Assembly (NCBI GenBank): GCA_964387075.1
Contig: CAYLVB010000001.1
Location: forward strand, 434,001-498,000
Length of the DNA stretch: 64,000 nucleotides
Direction of reading: 5' to 3'
DNA from: PALSA-968 sp964387075
Lineage (GTDB): Bacteria > Bacteroidota > Bacteroidia > B-17B0 > Aurantibacillaceae
How positions within the stretch are numbered: position 1 is the first letter of the stretch; each line of letters starts with the position of its first letter. The notes beneath the pieces were generated by a model, which worked only from the letters and a program-made list of their open reading frames with translations, did no database searches and had not been told where the DNA came from. Shown here one piece after another: positions 1 through 8,366 of this stretch. Both the position numbers and the translations under genes were made by a program.

Positions 1-557
1 GGTTCCAATTTCATGATATCCTCTGTAGATCCAAATCCCTGTAAATGATTACGGTCGACGAACCAAACCACATTGGTCAAATTATGGTGTGAAATAAAGA
101 GAGCCGCTTCCCAGGTACTTCCCTCGTTCAATTCACCGTCCGAACAAACACAAAATATTTTCTTACCACTCTTCTTTAGTTTAGCCGCCATTCCCAGCCC
201 GGCTGAAATGGAAAGCCCATGTCCAAGACTTCCTGTAGCAAAAGGAATGCCCTTGATCTTATTTGCTGGCGGGTGGGCCGATAGATATGTATCGTTCTTA
301 TAAAATGATTCAATGTCCTCCCCGGTGAGTTCTCCTCTTTCGGCAAGTACGCTGTAAAGAGATGCGGCAGCGTGTCCTTTAGAAAGTATCAGGTGATCCT
401 GTTCGTTCATGCACGAGAATTTAAGGAAGGTCATGATCTCAGCGCAGGAAAGCGAACTGCCAATGTGACCGGCATTGGCCTTACTGTACATCAAAAGAAA
501 TCGCTTCTTGATACTCAAGGCCTTTTCCTCCAGGTATGTTACCTCTTTAGCCGACAT
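1..557 (-). CDS. transketolase, N-terminal (TPP-binding) subunit, partial
   Basis: The first ~185 residues are present; the gene runs off the left edge. Transketolase transfers two-carbon ketol units between sugar phosphates in the non-oxidative pentose phosphate pathway, using thiamine diphosphate. Visible motifs are a GHAAASLY segment, a GSLGHGLSISAGLGMA loop and the TPP-binding SDGELNEG stretch. These, and the start at MSAKEVTYLEEKA, resemble the split-type N-terminal subunit, whose partner would lie beyond the window; a full-length enzyme cannot be excluded. The ATG overlaps the last 11 nt of the upstream YfhO-like gene, so translation of the two is probably coupled. The annotation rests on my own reading of the reverse strand. 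Confidence 0.93.
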   Translation of the reverse strand, partial: MSAKEVTYLEEKALSIKKRFLLMYSKANAGHIGSSLSCAEIMTFLKFSCMNEQDHLILSKGHAAASLYSVLAERGELTGEDIESFYKNDTYLSAHPPANKIKGIPFATGSLGHGLSISAGLGMAAKLKKSGKKIFCVCSDGELNEGSTWEAALFISHHNLTNVVWFVDRNHLQGFGSTEDIMKLE

Positions 558-3039
558 GCTGCTTTTTTTGTTTTTTAAGCACTCTTAAATGTACAAAAAT
601 GATCCCCACAAGAATCAATAGTGAGACCAGAAAAATGTTCTTTCCATTACTGAAGTTCACCGACGTATACCTAAACTCCAGGTCATGCTTGCCTTTGCCC
701 AGCATCAGGCCGGTCATGCCGCCGCTGAGAATGAGTTTCTCTGCAGGAGAACCATTGTCGGTTACCGTCCAGCTTTTGTCATAAGGGATCGCCAGGTAAA
801 GCATGCGCGGGTTGGGCAGATCCACAGATCCCTTAATGGCGGTTGGCTCAAAAGAGCTGATCTTCATAGTATCCTTCCTCAGGGTATCGATGTGCTGTTT
901 AAAAACGTCGAAAGTAAACAGGTTGCCTGGAAGCGTGTCCTTTAAATTAAACTGAATAAGTCCGCTAAGCTTCGCCACATCCTCGTCGTTCACCACGCAA
1001 GCCTTTGTGCTCACAAGGTCTTTTTGCGTAACAGGCAGGCGATCGAAATCCGAAAGCTTCACGTATTTACCATACCCGAACCCAAGCGGCATGTTGTACT
1101 TGTTCCTAAGCACCGTTACATTGCCCAACCGGGTAATACTGTCATGCGTAAAATTCCAGGTCCATTGCGAATAGCTCCGCTGCGGATCACGCATGGCCAG
1201 GATATACTTTACATTGTTGAGCGACTGCAGGATGAAGCGATTGATAAGCCCGCTTGACCAACGCGATTCGTATTCGCTTACTTTGCTCATAACGCCCATG
1301 GTCTTCATATAATTGATGTAGCCCTTATGGTTGAAGGGGTTGTAGCTGGGCGTGCTGTAATAATCCTGCACCATGGCGTCGTTGAGACTTCCGTGAATGG
1401 CAGGCGTGGATACATAATTCTTATCCACGCGGTAAAAACTTTTGTCGGTCTTCTTTAAATAGTCAACAGCTTCGAGGGTATAATCGTTATACCAGATCTT
1501 TTCCTTCATGTTCTTTACTGTAGGATTTCCCAACCCGTTGGCATTCTCTCTCTTGTTCATGGTGGTCCAGGAGAAAAAGGCCAGTTCAATGAAAAAGACG
1601 CCCATCAGCGCGTACCTGTAATTGAGGTTCTGTTTGTTCTTGCCGATCAGGTAAATGAGAAAGGCGTAAACCAGCAAAGCCGTGTTCGCGAACATTTTCA
1701 TGCTGCTAACCACTATGCCTTTCTCCTTAAAGTAGGGGTAATTCAAAAGGATGAGTAACACTGCCGTGGTGATCAGCAGCGCTTTCATGTTCACTTTATT
1801 TTGCGAAACGATCTTGTCGAAAGCGCGCACCGAAAGATAGATGAGCAGGAAGGCCACAAAAAAGGAGTAGCTGCGGTAATAATCACCGGTGAATAGATAA
1901 AACGCCTTGCGGAAATAAGGAAAGATGACCGGCAATAACCAAAAAGCAAGAAGGATGATGGCGGCCCGCTTCTCTCGCTTATCCGTGAACTGGAAAAATT
2001 GAGTGAACAATAACAGGCAGGGAATTCCACAGTAAAACTCCGGCGCTTCCAGGAAATTCTGCCAACCTTTGAAATTGATGCCGCTCCCAAGTATATCGTT
2101 GGAAAAGAACCTGAGCATGCCGGTGCCAAACTCACTCTTGTCGGGAAAACCGAACATGGGTGCCGCCGATAAAGTAGCGCTGTAGGAGTCGGGGCCCGAA
2201 CCGCGCGGACTGTCGATTATCACCTGCAGATGTTCAAGCAACAAGGGCGCGCTTAAGCCAATGCCCAGCAAAGCCACCCCGATCACGCGGCCGAGCAACA
2301 GAAGGCTTCCTTTTGACAGTACCTTCTCTTTGTTTTGAACCTGCCGGAAAAGTATGTAGGCTGTTAAGAAAACACCGTAAAGCCAGAAGTTAAATGGCCT
2401 GGAGATACCGATGAGGAAAATGGGAATGGCAAACCAGTACCATTTTCGCTTTTGATATAAAAGCTCGAAGGTGAAAAGAAGCAGCGCGGCGTTAAACACT
2501 TCGAAGGAAAAAAGGAACCAGCAGCTTCCCAGGATCATATAGCCGCTAAAGGAGAACATCAGGGATCCGAGAATGGACGTATAATTACTTAGTTTAAGCA
2601 GCTTCAGATATTTAAAGAACAGGAAGGCCGTGAGAAGTATTTTGGCGAGTTCCTTATAAATGATCAAATAGGGAATATTCTCTTTTCCGAAAGGATAAAG
2701 CAGGTAATCAAAAGGATCGTAACACGAGAAAGAAAGGATGTTCTGCCCCATGCCCATGTTGAACGACCAGGACGGAACCCCATAGCGCGAAATGTAATCT
2801 GCCGAATGTAGCATCCAGGGTAAAGAGGCATTCACTGAGTCGCTGCCTATATCTTTAAACAGGTAAACCTTTTGCTGGAGAATGAAGTCCTTGAAAACAA
2901 TAAAGGCAAGAAGGGAAACGAGTCCCAGTACCACCCAATTGGCCTTAGAGCCCAGGTTCTCAAAAAAATCAGGGCGCGCTTTCAGGTCTGGGGCGGGATC
3001 AGGATTAGCGGCTTTCGGCGGACCGGACTTCTTTGACAC
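547..3039 (-). CDS. YfhO-family polytopic membrane protein
   Basis: 830 aa. A short Pro/Lys-rich cytoplasmic N-terminus precedes the first membrane helix (about residues 34-53). A first extracytoplasmic loop follows with the segment VYLFKDIGSDSVNASLPW, then a dozen or so hydrophobic helices, and a large soluble C-terminal part before a last helix near the end. This is the layout of the YfhO family (GT-C superfamily glycosyltransferase-like); Bacillus YfhO glycosylates lipoteichoic acid. In Bacteroidota the substrate is unknown, and envelope glycan decoration is an inference. The gene lies 51 nt after the comB-like gene and overlaps the transketolase start by 11 nt. Confidence 0.85.
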   Translation of the reverse strand: MSKKSGPPKAANPDPAPDLKARPDFFENLGSKANWVVLGLVSLLAFIVFKDFILQQKVYLFKDIGSDSVNASLPWMLHSADYISRYGVPSWSFNMGMGQNILSFSCYDPFDYLLYPFGKENIPYLIIYKELAKILLTAFLFFKYLKLLKLSNYTSILGSLMFSFSGYMILGSCWFLFSFEVFNAALLLFTFELLYQKRKWYWFAIPIFLIGISRPFNFWLYGVFLTAYILFRQVQNKEKVLSKGSLLLLGRVIGVALLGIGLSAPLLLEHLQVIIDSPRGSGPDSYSATLSAAPMFGFPDKSEFGTGMLRFFSNDILGSGINFKGWQNFLEAPEFYCGIPCLLLFTQFFQFTDKREKRAAIILLAFWLLPVIFPYFRKAFYLFTGDYYRSYSFFVAFLLIYLSVRAFDKIVSQNKVNMKALLITTAVLLILLNYPYFKEKGIVVSSMKMFANTALLVYAFLIYLIGKNKQNLNYRYALMGVFFIELAFFSWTTMNKRENANGLGNPTVKNMKEKIWYNDYTLEAVDYLKKTDKSFYRVDKNYVSTPAIHGSLNDAMVQDYYSTPSYNPFNHKGYINYMKTMGVMSKVSEYESRWSSGLINRFILQSLNNVKYILAMRDPQRSYSQWTWNFTHDSITRLGNVTVLRNKYNMPLGFGYGKYVKLSDFDRLPVTQKDLVSTKACVVNDEDVAKLSGLIQFNLKDTLPGNLFTFDVFKQHIDTLRKDTMKISSFEPTAIKGSVDLPNPRMLYLAIPYDKSWTVTDNGSPAEKLILSGGMTGLMLGKGKHDLEFRYTSVNFSNGKNIFLVSLLILVGIIFVHLRVLKKQKKQHVG

Positions 3040-3090
3040 AAGCTTAAAATTGGTGGCTTAAAAATAGGAAAATTTATGCAAACCTGGAGG

Positions 3091-3849
3091 CTATTTTCCA
3101 CCTTCAGCCCGGGCGGGCTGTACGGAGGCATTTACGAGGAATTTACCCTCCAAAACAGGCACTACGGGGGCCATATTGTAGCTGAGGCAATAACGGATAT
3201 CTTCCTTCAGATCTAACTTGGCAAAACGGTCCTTGTGCGAGGAATAATTGATCAATTTAGTAGGCCTTTCCTTACCTACCTCGAAGAGATATTTGATAGC
3301 CAGGCAGCCGTCTCCCAAAATATATAGGTTGTTCTTTGCTTTTATTTGTTCTGTGACCGCTCCGGCCAAAAGTGAATCTTCTAGGTTGAACTTGTTCTTC
3401 CAGCCCGAGCAAAGGAGGAGAATATTGCGGTTCTGTTTAACCAGCCAATCGCATAATACATCCAGGTTAAGGAAAGAACCAATAACCACTTTGTAGGCTC
3501 CGCGCGCGGCTTCTATGGCCTGGGTTCCGTTGGTGGTGGTAAGCGCAATGGTCTTGCCCTTTACGTGGCTTCCCATGTAATCATAGGGTGAGTTGCCAAA
3601 ATCAAAACCATCCAATTTGATGGCGTTACGCTCGGCACCTGCCAGCATCCCTTGTTTTTTGTACTCCATCGCTTCTTCAACAGTTGCTACGGGAATAATT
3701 TTCTCAGCTCCATAATGAAAAGCGACGCAAATGGCCGAGGTGGCCCGAAAAACATCGATCACCACCACAATACTGTCATTATCCGCGTAAACGGGATACA
3801 GGTAGGGTGAAAAACAACAATCTATTTTTTTAAAATCGAGGTCGGCCAC
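3091..3849 (-). CDS. comB: 2-phosphosulfolactate phosphatase family protein
   Basis: 252 aa, normal length for the ComB family. It carries the N-terminal VVVIDVFRATSA block, a middle LAGERNA-like block (LAGAERNAIK), FGNSPYDY and the TTTNGTQAI motif, all typical of this Mg-dependent phosphatase. In methanogens ComB converts 2-phosphosulfolactate to sulfolactate in coenzyme M synthesis. No ComA (phosphosulfolactate synthase) or ComC is in this window, so the substrate here is uncertain; sulfolactate or another phosphorylated hydroxy acid is possible. Its start lies 3 nt after the gcvT stop, so the two are almost certainly co-transcribed. Confidence 0.88.
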   Translation of the reverse strand: MADLDFKKIDCCFSPYLYPVYADNDSIVVVIDVFRATSAICVAFHYGAEKIIPVATVEEAMEYKKQGMLAGAERNAIKLDGFDFGNSPYDYMGSHVKGKTIALTTTNGTQAIEAARGAYKVVIGSFLNLDVLCDWLVKQNRNILLLCSGWKNKFNLEDSLLAGAVTEQIKAKNNLYILGDGCLAIKYLFEVGKERPTKLINYSSHKDRFAKLDLKEDIRYCLSYNMAPVVPVLEGKFLVNASVQPARAEGGK

Positions 3850-3852
3850 AAA

Positions 3853-4959
3853 TTACTTTTTCAGGAATGGGATCTTTACCACTTTGGCTTTGATGTTCTT
3901 ATCGCGTATCTGCACGAAGATCTCGGAATCGGCTTTGGCCAATTCGGTTTTCACGTAACCCATCCCTATAGCCTTGTTGAGGGTTGGAGATTGCGTGCCG
4001 GAGGTAACGATGCCGATATGATTCCCTGCAGCGTCAACCAGTGGATAGCCATGACGCGGAATTCCACGATCGATCATTTCAAAGCCTACCAATTTGCGGG
4101 AAACGCCTTTCTCTTTCAGCGCCTGCATATGCGCTTTATCTGTGAAATCCTTGGTGAACTTAGTGATCCATCCGAGGCCCGCCTCTATTGGCGAAGTAGT
4201 ATCATCAATGTCATTGCCGTATAAACAAAAGCCCATCTCCAGGCGTAAAGTATCGCGCGCGCCCAAACCAATGGGCTTAATTCCGAATTCTTTCCCTGCT
4301 TCAAAGATCGCATCCCAGATCTTTTCGGCTTTATCATTATCAAAATAGATCTCAAAGCCTCCTGCGCCGGTGTAACCTGTATTGGACATTACAACATTAT
4401 CAATTCCGGCAAATTTTCCTTTGGTAAAACTATAGTATGGAATGTCTGCCAATTTAATGTCGGTTAGCTTTTGCAGGGTATCCGTTGCTTTCGGACCCTG
4501 TATTGCCAGCAAGGAAGTTTTTTCAGAGATATTCTTCATGTCTACACCCTTTGTGTTGTGGCTGCTGATCCAGTTCCAATCCTTTTCAATATTGGAAGCG
4601 TTTACCACCAGCAAATACGTGGTAGCGTCGATGCGGTACACCAAAAGATCGTCAACGATACCGCCTTTTCCATTTGGAAGGCAGGAATATTGCGCTTTGC
4701 CATCGGTAAGCACAGAAGCGTCGTTGGTGGTAACGCGTTGGATCAGGTCCAGGGCGTTCTCTCCCTTTAAAATGAACTCGCCCATATGGCTCACGTCAAA
4801 AACCCCAACGGCGTTGCGCACGGTATTGTGTTCGTCGTTCAAACCGCTGTAACTAACAGGCATGTTGTATCCCGCGAAACCGATCATTTTTGCGCCCATG
4901 GCGATGTGCTTCTTCTCGAGGGCTGTCGACTTCAGGTTCTGTAAGGTCTCTGTGCTCAT
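3853..4959 (-). CDS. gcvT: glycine cleavage system aminomethyltransferase (T protein)
   Basis: 368 aa from the start MSTETLQNLK. T protein takes the aminomethyl group from lipoylated H protein and passes the methylene unit to tetrahydrofolate, releasing ammonia. Typical GcvT segments are GVFDVSHMGEF near the N-terminus, NTGYTGAGGFEIYF in the middle and GLGARDTLRLEMGFCLYG. A longer open frame reaches 5058, but its 33 extra codons are not family-like and run into the terminator hairpin of the upstream gene, so I chose 4959. No other gcv gene is nearby. It heads the gcvT-comB-yfhO-transketolase run. Confidence 0.95.
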   Translation of the reverse strand: MSTETLQNLKSTALEKKHIAMGAKMIGFAGYNMPVSYSGLNDEHNTVRNAVGVFDVSHMGEFILKGENALDLIQRVTTNDASVLTDGKAQYSCLPNGKGGIVDDLLVYRIDATTYLLVVNASNIEKDWNWISSHNTKGVDMKNISEKTSLLAIQGPKATDTLQKLTDIKLADIPYYSFTKGKFAGIDNVVMSNTGYTGAGGFEIYFDNDKAEKIWDAIFEAGKEFGIKPIGLGARDTLRLEMGFCLYGNDIDDTTSPIEAGLGWITKFTKDFTDKAHMQALKEKGVSRKLVGFEMIDRGIPRHGYPLVDAAGNHIGIVTSGTQSPTLNKAIGMGYVKTELAKADSEIFVQIRDKNIKAKVVKIPFLKK

Positions 4960-5047
4960 TTGCTGTGTATTTTTAAAAAGATAAAGCGAACTATGATCTT
5001 CCTTATTTGAGGCTGTAAAGGTATAAATTTCAGCGAATTTCTCCTTA

Positions 5048-5087
5048 CAAAAAAACACCCCGCTCCGAAGTCCGGGGAGCAGGGTGT
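5048..5087 (-). terminator. rho-independent terminator of the DUF2807/beta-barrel gene
   Basis: A 12-bp stem (5055-5066 with 5076-5087, one G-U pair) is followed on the minus strand by a seven-T run (5048-5054). It lies just downstream of the 5112-6578 gene and separates it from gcvT. Confidence 0.85.
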
Positions 5088-5111
5088 CTCACAAATTGAT
5101 GTCAAAACCAG

Positions 5112-6578
5112 TTAATCGAAAGGACATATCCGTACACCTACCGAAAAAGCGTAGAGTTCCGGGCCTTTCTTATTCTCGAACAAGGGCGTTAGGGAATAAG
5201 TGCCGAATAAAGTAAAGTCGCCGTAACCGATGCGCACGGTGGCATCGAGTTTAAAGGGAAACAGGTTGTAATCATCCTTACGGATGGTCTCGTAGGTATG
5301 GTCGTTGATGGTGAAGATCTGTTTGGTGCTGGAACCCAGTTTCAATCCGCCGATCACTCCGGCTGCTATATGGAAATTACGGCTATCGCGACGTGATGTA
5401 TTTAATTCAAGCATCAAGGGAATGGTGATCCAGCTCTCACGCAATTTATTCTTTTTATATTCAGCCGCCGGGTTATAAGCATAGGTAGAAGTGTACGTGG
5501 AATCAGCATTGAGATTGGTCTTGTTCTTGAGGTTATAATAGTTCCAGGTGAAACCCAGACCTGTAACGAACTGCATACGGCCTTTGGCAAAACGGAAATC
5601 CTTTTCAAAGATATTGAGGCTCCATCCCAGGTTCCGGATCCCGTAATTAAGGCTCATGTAATCATTCGCCGAATCCATCGTGATGCTGTTGTTGGGGGTC
5701 AATAACCCGTTCTCAAAAAGGTCAACCCCGCACCAGTTCTGTTTACGCACGCCGCTATGCCTTCTTTTATAGCGATAGGTAGTTGTGTCATGAAAATTCT
5801 CGTGCACAATGATCTCGTAACGACCATTGATGGTGTAACGGCGGGTGCTGTCCTTTCCGTTCCTTGACGTTGTGGTGGTAACCTCGCCGGAGATATTGCC
5901 CGAATTGCCGTTAGCATCGATACGTTTTACACTGGAGGCTCCGCTTTGATTGATCTGTGTCTCTTTGGGTTCACCAGCAAATTTCAAACTGCTGGCGCCG
6001 GATACGATGCCGGTGAGGCTTGTGCTTACATTTACCCGGGCAGTGGAAGCGCCTGAAGCGTTGATCTGTACTTTTTCGGTAAGCAATTCCTCTGCCTTGA
6101 GGCTCGAAGCACCCGAAACAATGGCGGTCATCGACGTTGCTTTACCACTGAGGATACAAGAGGCAGCACCACTAACCGAGGTAGATAGTTCTGTAACGGC
6201 CAATTCCAGTTTTACTTTAGAAGCGCCACTTACCTGCAGCGTAAATTTATCGGCGCTCAACGGCTCGGAGGTTTTAAGGGTGGCTGCGCCTGAAGCATGC
6301 AATTCATCCAGGCTCACATAACCAATGGTGATCTTATCAGGAATATCAAAATCCTTCTTCTCCTCAATGATCAATATACCATCGTTGCTGGCAATGCGCA
6401 GGCCTGCCTTCGTTGAATCTTTGTGTTCAAAGGAGACGTATGGAGTATCCGATCTTTTAAGATATACCGTCGTTGAGATGCGCACTTCCGCTTTTTTAAA
6501 ATCAGCTACACTTTCCTTGTTCTGGGCCCAGGTCATTTGACCGATCAATAAAAGGACTCCTATTATTTTTGTTTTCAT
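5112..6578 (-). CDS. DUF2807 (head GIN) domain plus outer-membrane beta-barrel protein
   Basis: 488 aa with a signal peptide (MKTKIIGVLLLIGQMTWAQ). Residues ~25-230 contain a repeating SGAS/SGAA motif about every 20 residues, as in the putative auto-transporter adhesin head GIN domain (DUF2807), which forms a beta-helix. The last ~200 residues alternate polar and hydrophobic, and end in a beta-strand like other Bacteroidota outer-membrane barrels (PorT-like). It is therefore probably surface- or periplasm-facing and barrel-anchored. It lies 121 nt downstream of the anti-sigma-like gene on the same strand, so it could be a target of that sigma factor (inference). Confidence 0.75.
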   Translation of the reverse strand: MKTKIIGVLLLIGQMTWAQNKESVADFKKAEVRISTTVYLKRSDTPYVSFEHKDSTKAGLRIASNDGILIIEEKKDFDIPDKITIGYVSLDELHASGAATLKTSEPLSADKFTLQVSGASKVKLELAVTELSTSVSGAASCILSGKATSMTAIVSGASSLKAEELLTEKVQINASGASTARVNVSTSLTGIVSGASSLKFAGEPKETQINQSGASSVKRIDANGNSGNISGEVTTTTSRNGKDSTRRYTINGRYEIIVHENFHDTTTYRYKRRHSGVRKQNWCGVDLFENGLLTPNNSITMDSANDYMSLNYGIRNLGWSLNIFEKDFRFAKGRMQFVTGLGFTWNYYNLKNKTNLNADSTYTSTYAYNPAAEYKKNKLRESWITIPLMLELNTSRRDSRNFHIAAGVIGGLKLGSSTKQIFTINDHTYETIRKDDYNLFPFKLDATVRIGYGDFTLFGTYSLTPLFENKKGPELYAFSVGVRICPFD

Positions 6579-6699
6579 AACTTGTGTTTTTTTAGTTGAA
6601 GCGTTATGGTGTTCGCTAACGCTCGGGTCATAATTCTTGTTTTGTCTTTGTAGTAAGACGAACTGCTGCTTAAAAAAGTTACAGCTAACCTGGTGCTTT

Positions 6700-7776
6700 T
6701 CAATTGGAAGTGGTTTCTGTTACCACCAGTCCGCCTATCGTCAGCGAATTCTTTTCTGTTCCTTCTTCGCCGGCCACTTTCTTTACGCCAAACTCATTTA
6801 CTTTCCTGGCGGCATTGGTCACCTTCTGGAAAAAAGTTTTCTTTACCGGCGCAGTGGAAGCAATGGCCACCGGTTTTTCTTCTTCCTTATCGCTGTCAAG
6901 CTCGTAGTTGTACCACGATTTGTAAGTGGCCGTGTTGGTAGTGGTATTGACGGGGTTCATATCCTTGTTCTTTGCCAGGAGCGTGTCGCTTCCTTTAGTT
7001 GCATTATTGGAAGCAAGGACAGTATTGCTGTTAACGGGTGAAAGGGTATTGGTGACCAGTAAAGGCGTTTCGTTCTTTTTGGGAGGATCGTTCTTAACAT
7101 GTGGTCTTACCTCCGAATTTTGATCCTTTACAACAGCTTCTTTCGTTTTTTCGTTGGCGGAAGCCATACTTTTTTCATTTGTTGGCCGAAAAGCTTCCTT
7201 CAGATCATTTTTTACAGGAGCTGTATTTTCTTTTTGAGTTCCTTCAGCCAAAATGGGTTGCGAGCCTTCCTTGCTTTCCGACACATTGAGTTTAGAGACC
7301 AGGAAGAACAAGCCTGCTAAAAGCAGCATAGCCGCTGCTACGCGCAATACAGCGGGATTGTTCTGTAAATAAATGATCGCTCCTCCCCTTTTCAGTTTTG
7401 CTTTATTGGGGAATTTCACAAGCTCCGGAACAAGAACGGTGTTCTCGTACAATTTCACTTCCCTGCGGAAAGCCGAGTTCTCAGCAGCCCGTTTTTCTAC
7501 CTCAACCTTAGTCTTGTGGTCGGCCACGCCTTCCACATAGGCAATGATCGCTTCATCCGACAGCTCGATTTTTTTTAAGGAAGGTTTGTTCTCAAAAACA
7601 ATTTCAGGTTCCAGTACCTCCCGATAGCTATCGGGATCCTCATAGCTATCGAGTTCTACCTTCAGTTGAGGATATTGCTCTAAAAAGGCTAAAAGCTCCT
7701 GCTCCTGCGCGGCATCCAGGTTCCCTTCCTTATAGTCAAGGAAAAAGGCTTCGTAGTTATGCAGGTTGATCTCCAT
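6700..7776 (-). CDS. anti-sigma-factor-like single-pass membrane protein
   Basis: 358 aa with no database-like name I can assign. The N-terminal ~140 residues are acidic and cytoplasmic in character (MEINLHNYEAFFLDYKEGNL). One membrane helix follows near residues 145-163 (LRVAAAMLLLAGLFFLVS), then a Ser/Thr/Asn/Lys-rich low-complexity periplasmic region. No zinc-binding HxxxCxxC motif is visible. Its start codon overlaps the stop codon of the ECF sigma gene by one base (TAATG), the classic sigma/anti-sigma arrangement, and its membrane topology fits. The function is inferred mainly from this context. Confidence 0.7.
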   Translation of the reverse strand: MEINLHNYEAFFLDYKEGNLDAAQEQELLAFLEQYPQLKVELDSYEDPDSYREVLEPEIVFENKPSLKKIELSDEAIIAYVEGVADHKTKVEVEKRAAENSAFRREVKLYENTVLVPELVKFPNKAKLKRGGAIIYLQNNPAVLRVAAAMLLLAGLFFLVSKLNVSESKEGSQPILAEGTQKENTAPVKNDLKEAFRPTNEKSMASANEKTKEAVVKDQNSEVRPHVKNDPPKKNETPLLVTNTLSPVNSNTVLASNNATKGSDTLLAKNKDMNPVNTTTNTATYKSWYNYELDSDKEEEKPVAIASTAPVKKTFFQKVTNAARKVNEFGVKKVAGEEGTEKNSLTIGGLVVTETTSN

Positions 7777-8264
7777 TATACGGTCACTTCCGCTTTTACT
7801 AAGTATTCTTTCAATGCCTGGCGGGCCCGGAAGATGTAAACCTTCACCTGGCTTTCCGACAGTCCTGTTATATCTCCAATCTCTTTGTAATCGTATCCTT
7901 CATAATCGCGCAAAAGCACAACCGACTTCTGTATCTCTGGTAAAAGGTCGAGCGCCTTGTTCAATAAAGACCTCAGGTCGTAACCGGTATTCGCTTTTTC
8001 CGACTGCTCGCCATGTTTGTCAAAGTCCAGCCTTTCCGATTTTTTAGCCCTTCTGAGGTGATCAATGGTGGTATGGTAGGCCGTGGTGAACATATATGAT
8101 TTTGCGTTCTTACTTTCCATGTCGTTTACTTTTACCCAGAGTTTCTCAAACGTATCCTGCACCAGGTCCTTGGCCACATCCTTATCTCTAACATGCTTTA
8201 ATACAAAGCGATATAAGCCATCGGCATACAGATCTACGCTTGTATTGAACTCTTTGACGGTCAT
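7776..8264 (-). CDS. ECF-family RNA polymerase sigma factor
   Basis: 162 aa, normal for an extracytoplasmic-function sigma factor. Region 2 is visible as LYRFVLKHVRDKDVAKDLVQDTFEKLW and region 4 as LLPEIQKSVVLLRDYEGYDYKEIGDITGLSESQVKVYIFRARQ, the helix-turn-helix that reads the -35 element. It is translationally coupled to the anti-sigma-like gene downstream. The regulon is unknown; the DUF2807/barrel gene is a candidate. Confidence 0.92.
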   Translation of the reverse strand: MTVKEFNTSVDLYADGLYRFVLKHVRDKDVAKDLVQDTFEKLWVKVNDMESKNAKSYMFTTAYHTTIDHLRRAKKSERLDFDKHGEQSEKANTGYDLRSLLNKALDLLPEIQKSVVLLRDYEGYDYKEIGDITGLSESQVKVYIFRARQALKEYLVKAEVTV

Positions 8265-8315
8265 AAACCTCTTATAAGACGAACGGGAACATTCAAAAGT
8301 TACACCAAAAAAATA

Positions 8316-8347
8316 AAAAGCCCCGCCGGTTCATCCGGCGGGGCTTT
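8316..8347 (-). terminator. strong terminator after the subtilisin gene
   Basis: A perfect GC-rich hairpin (arms reading AAAGCCCCGCCGG and CCGGCGGGGCTTT around a short loop) is flanked by A-rich sequence on the plus strand, which is a T-run on the minus strand. It lies 20 nt downstream of the subtilisin stop and could act in either direction. Confidence 0.88.
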
Positions 8348-8366
8348 GGGAAAATATAAGCTATGT

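Noticed and set aside
4960..5058. 33-codon N-terminal extension of gcvT
   Set aside because: It runs into the hairpin terminator of the upstream gene and has no family similarity; MSTETL at 4959 fits.
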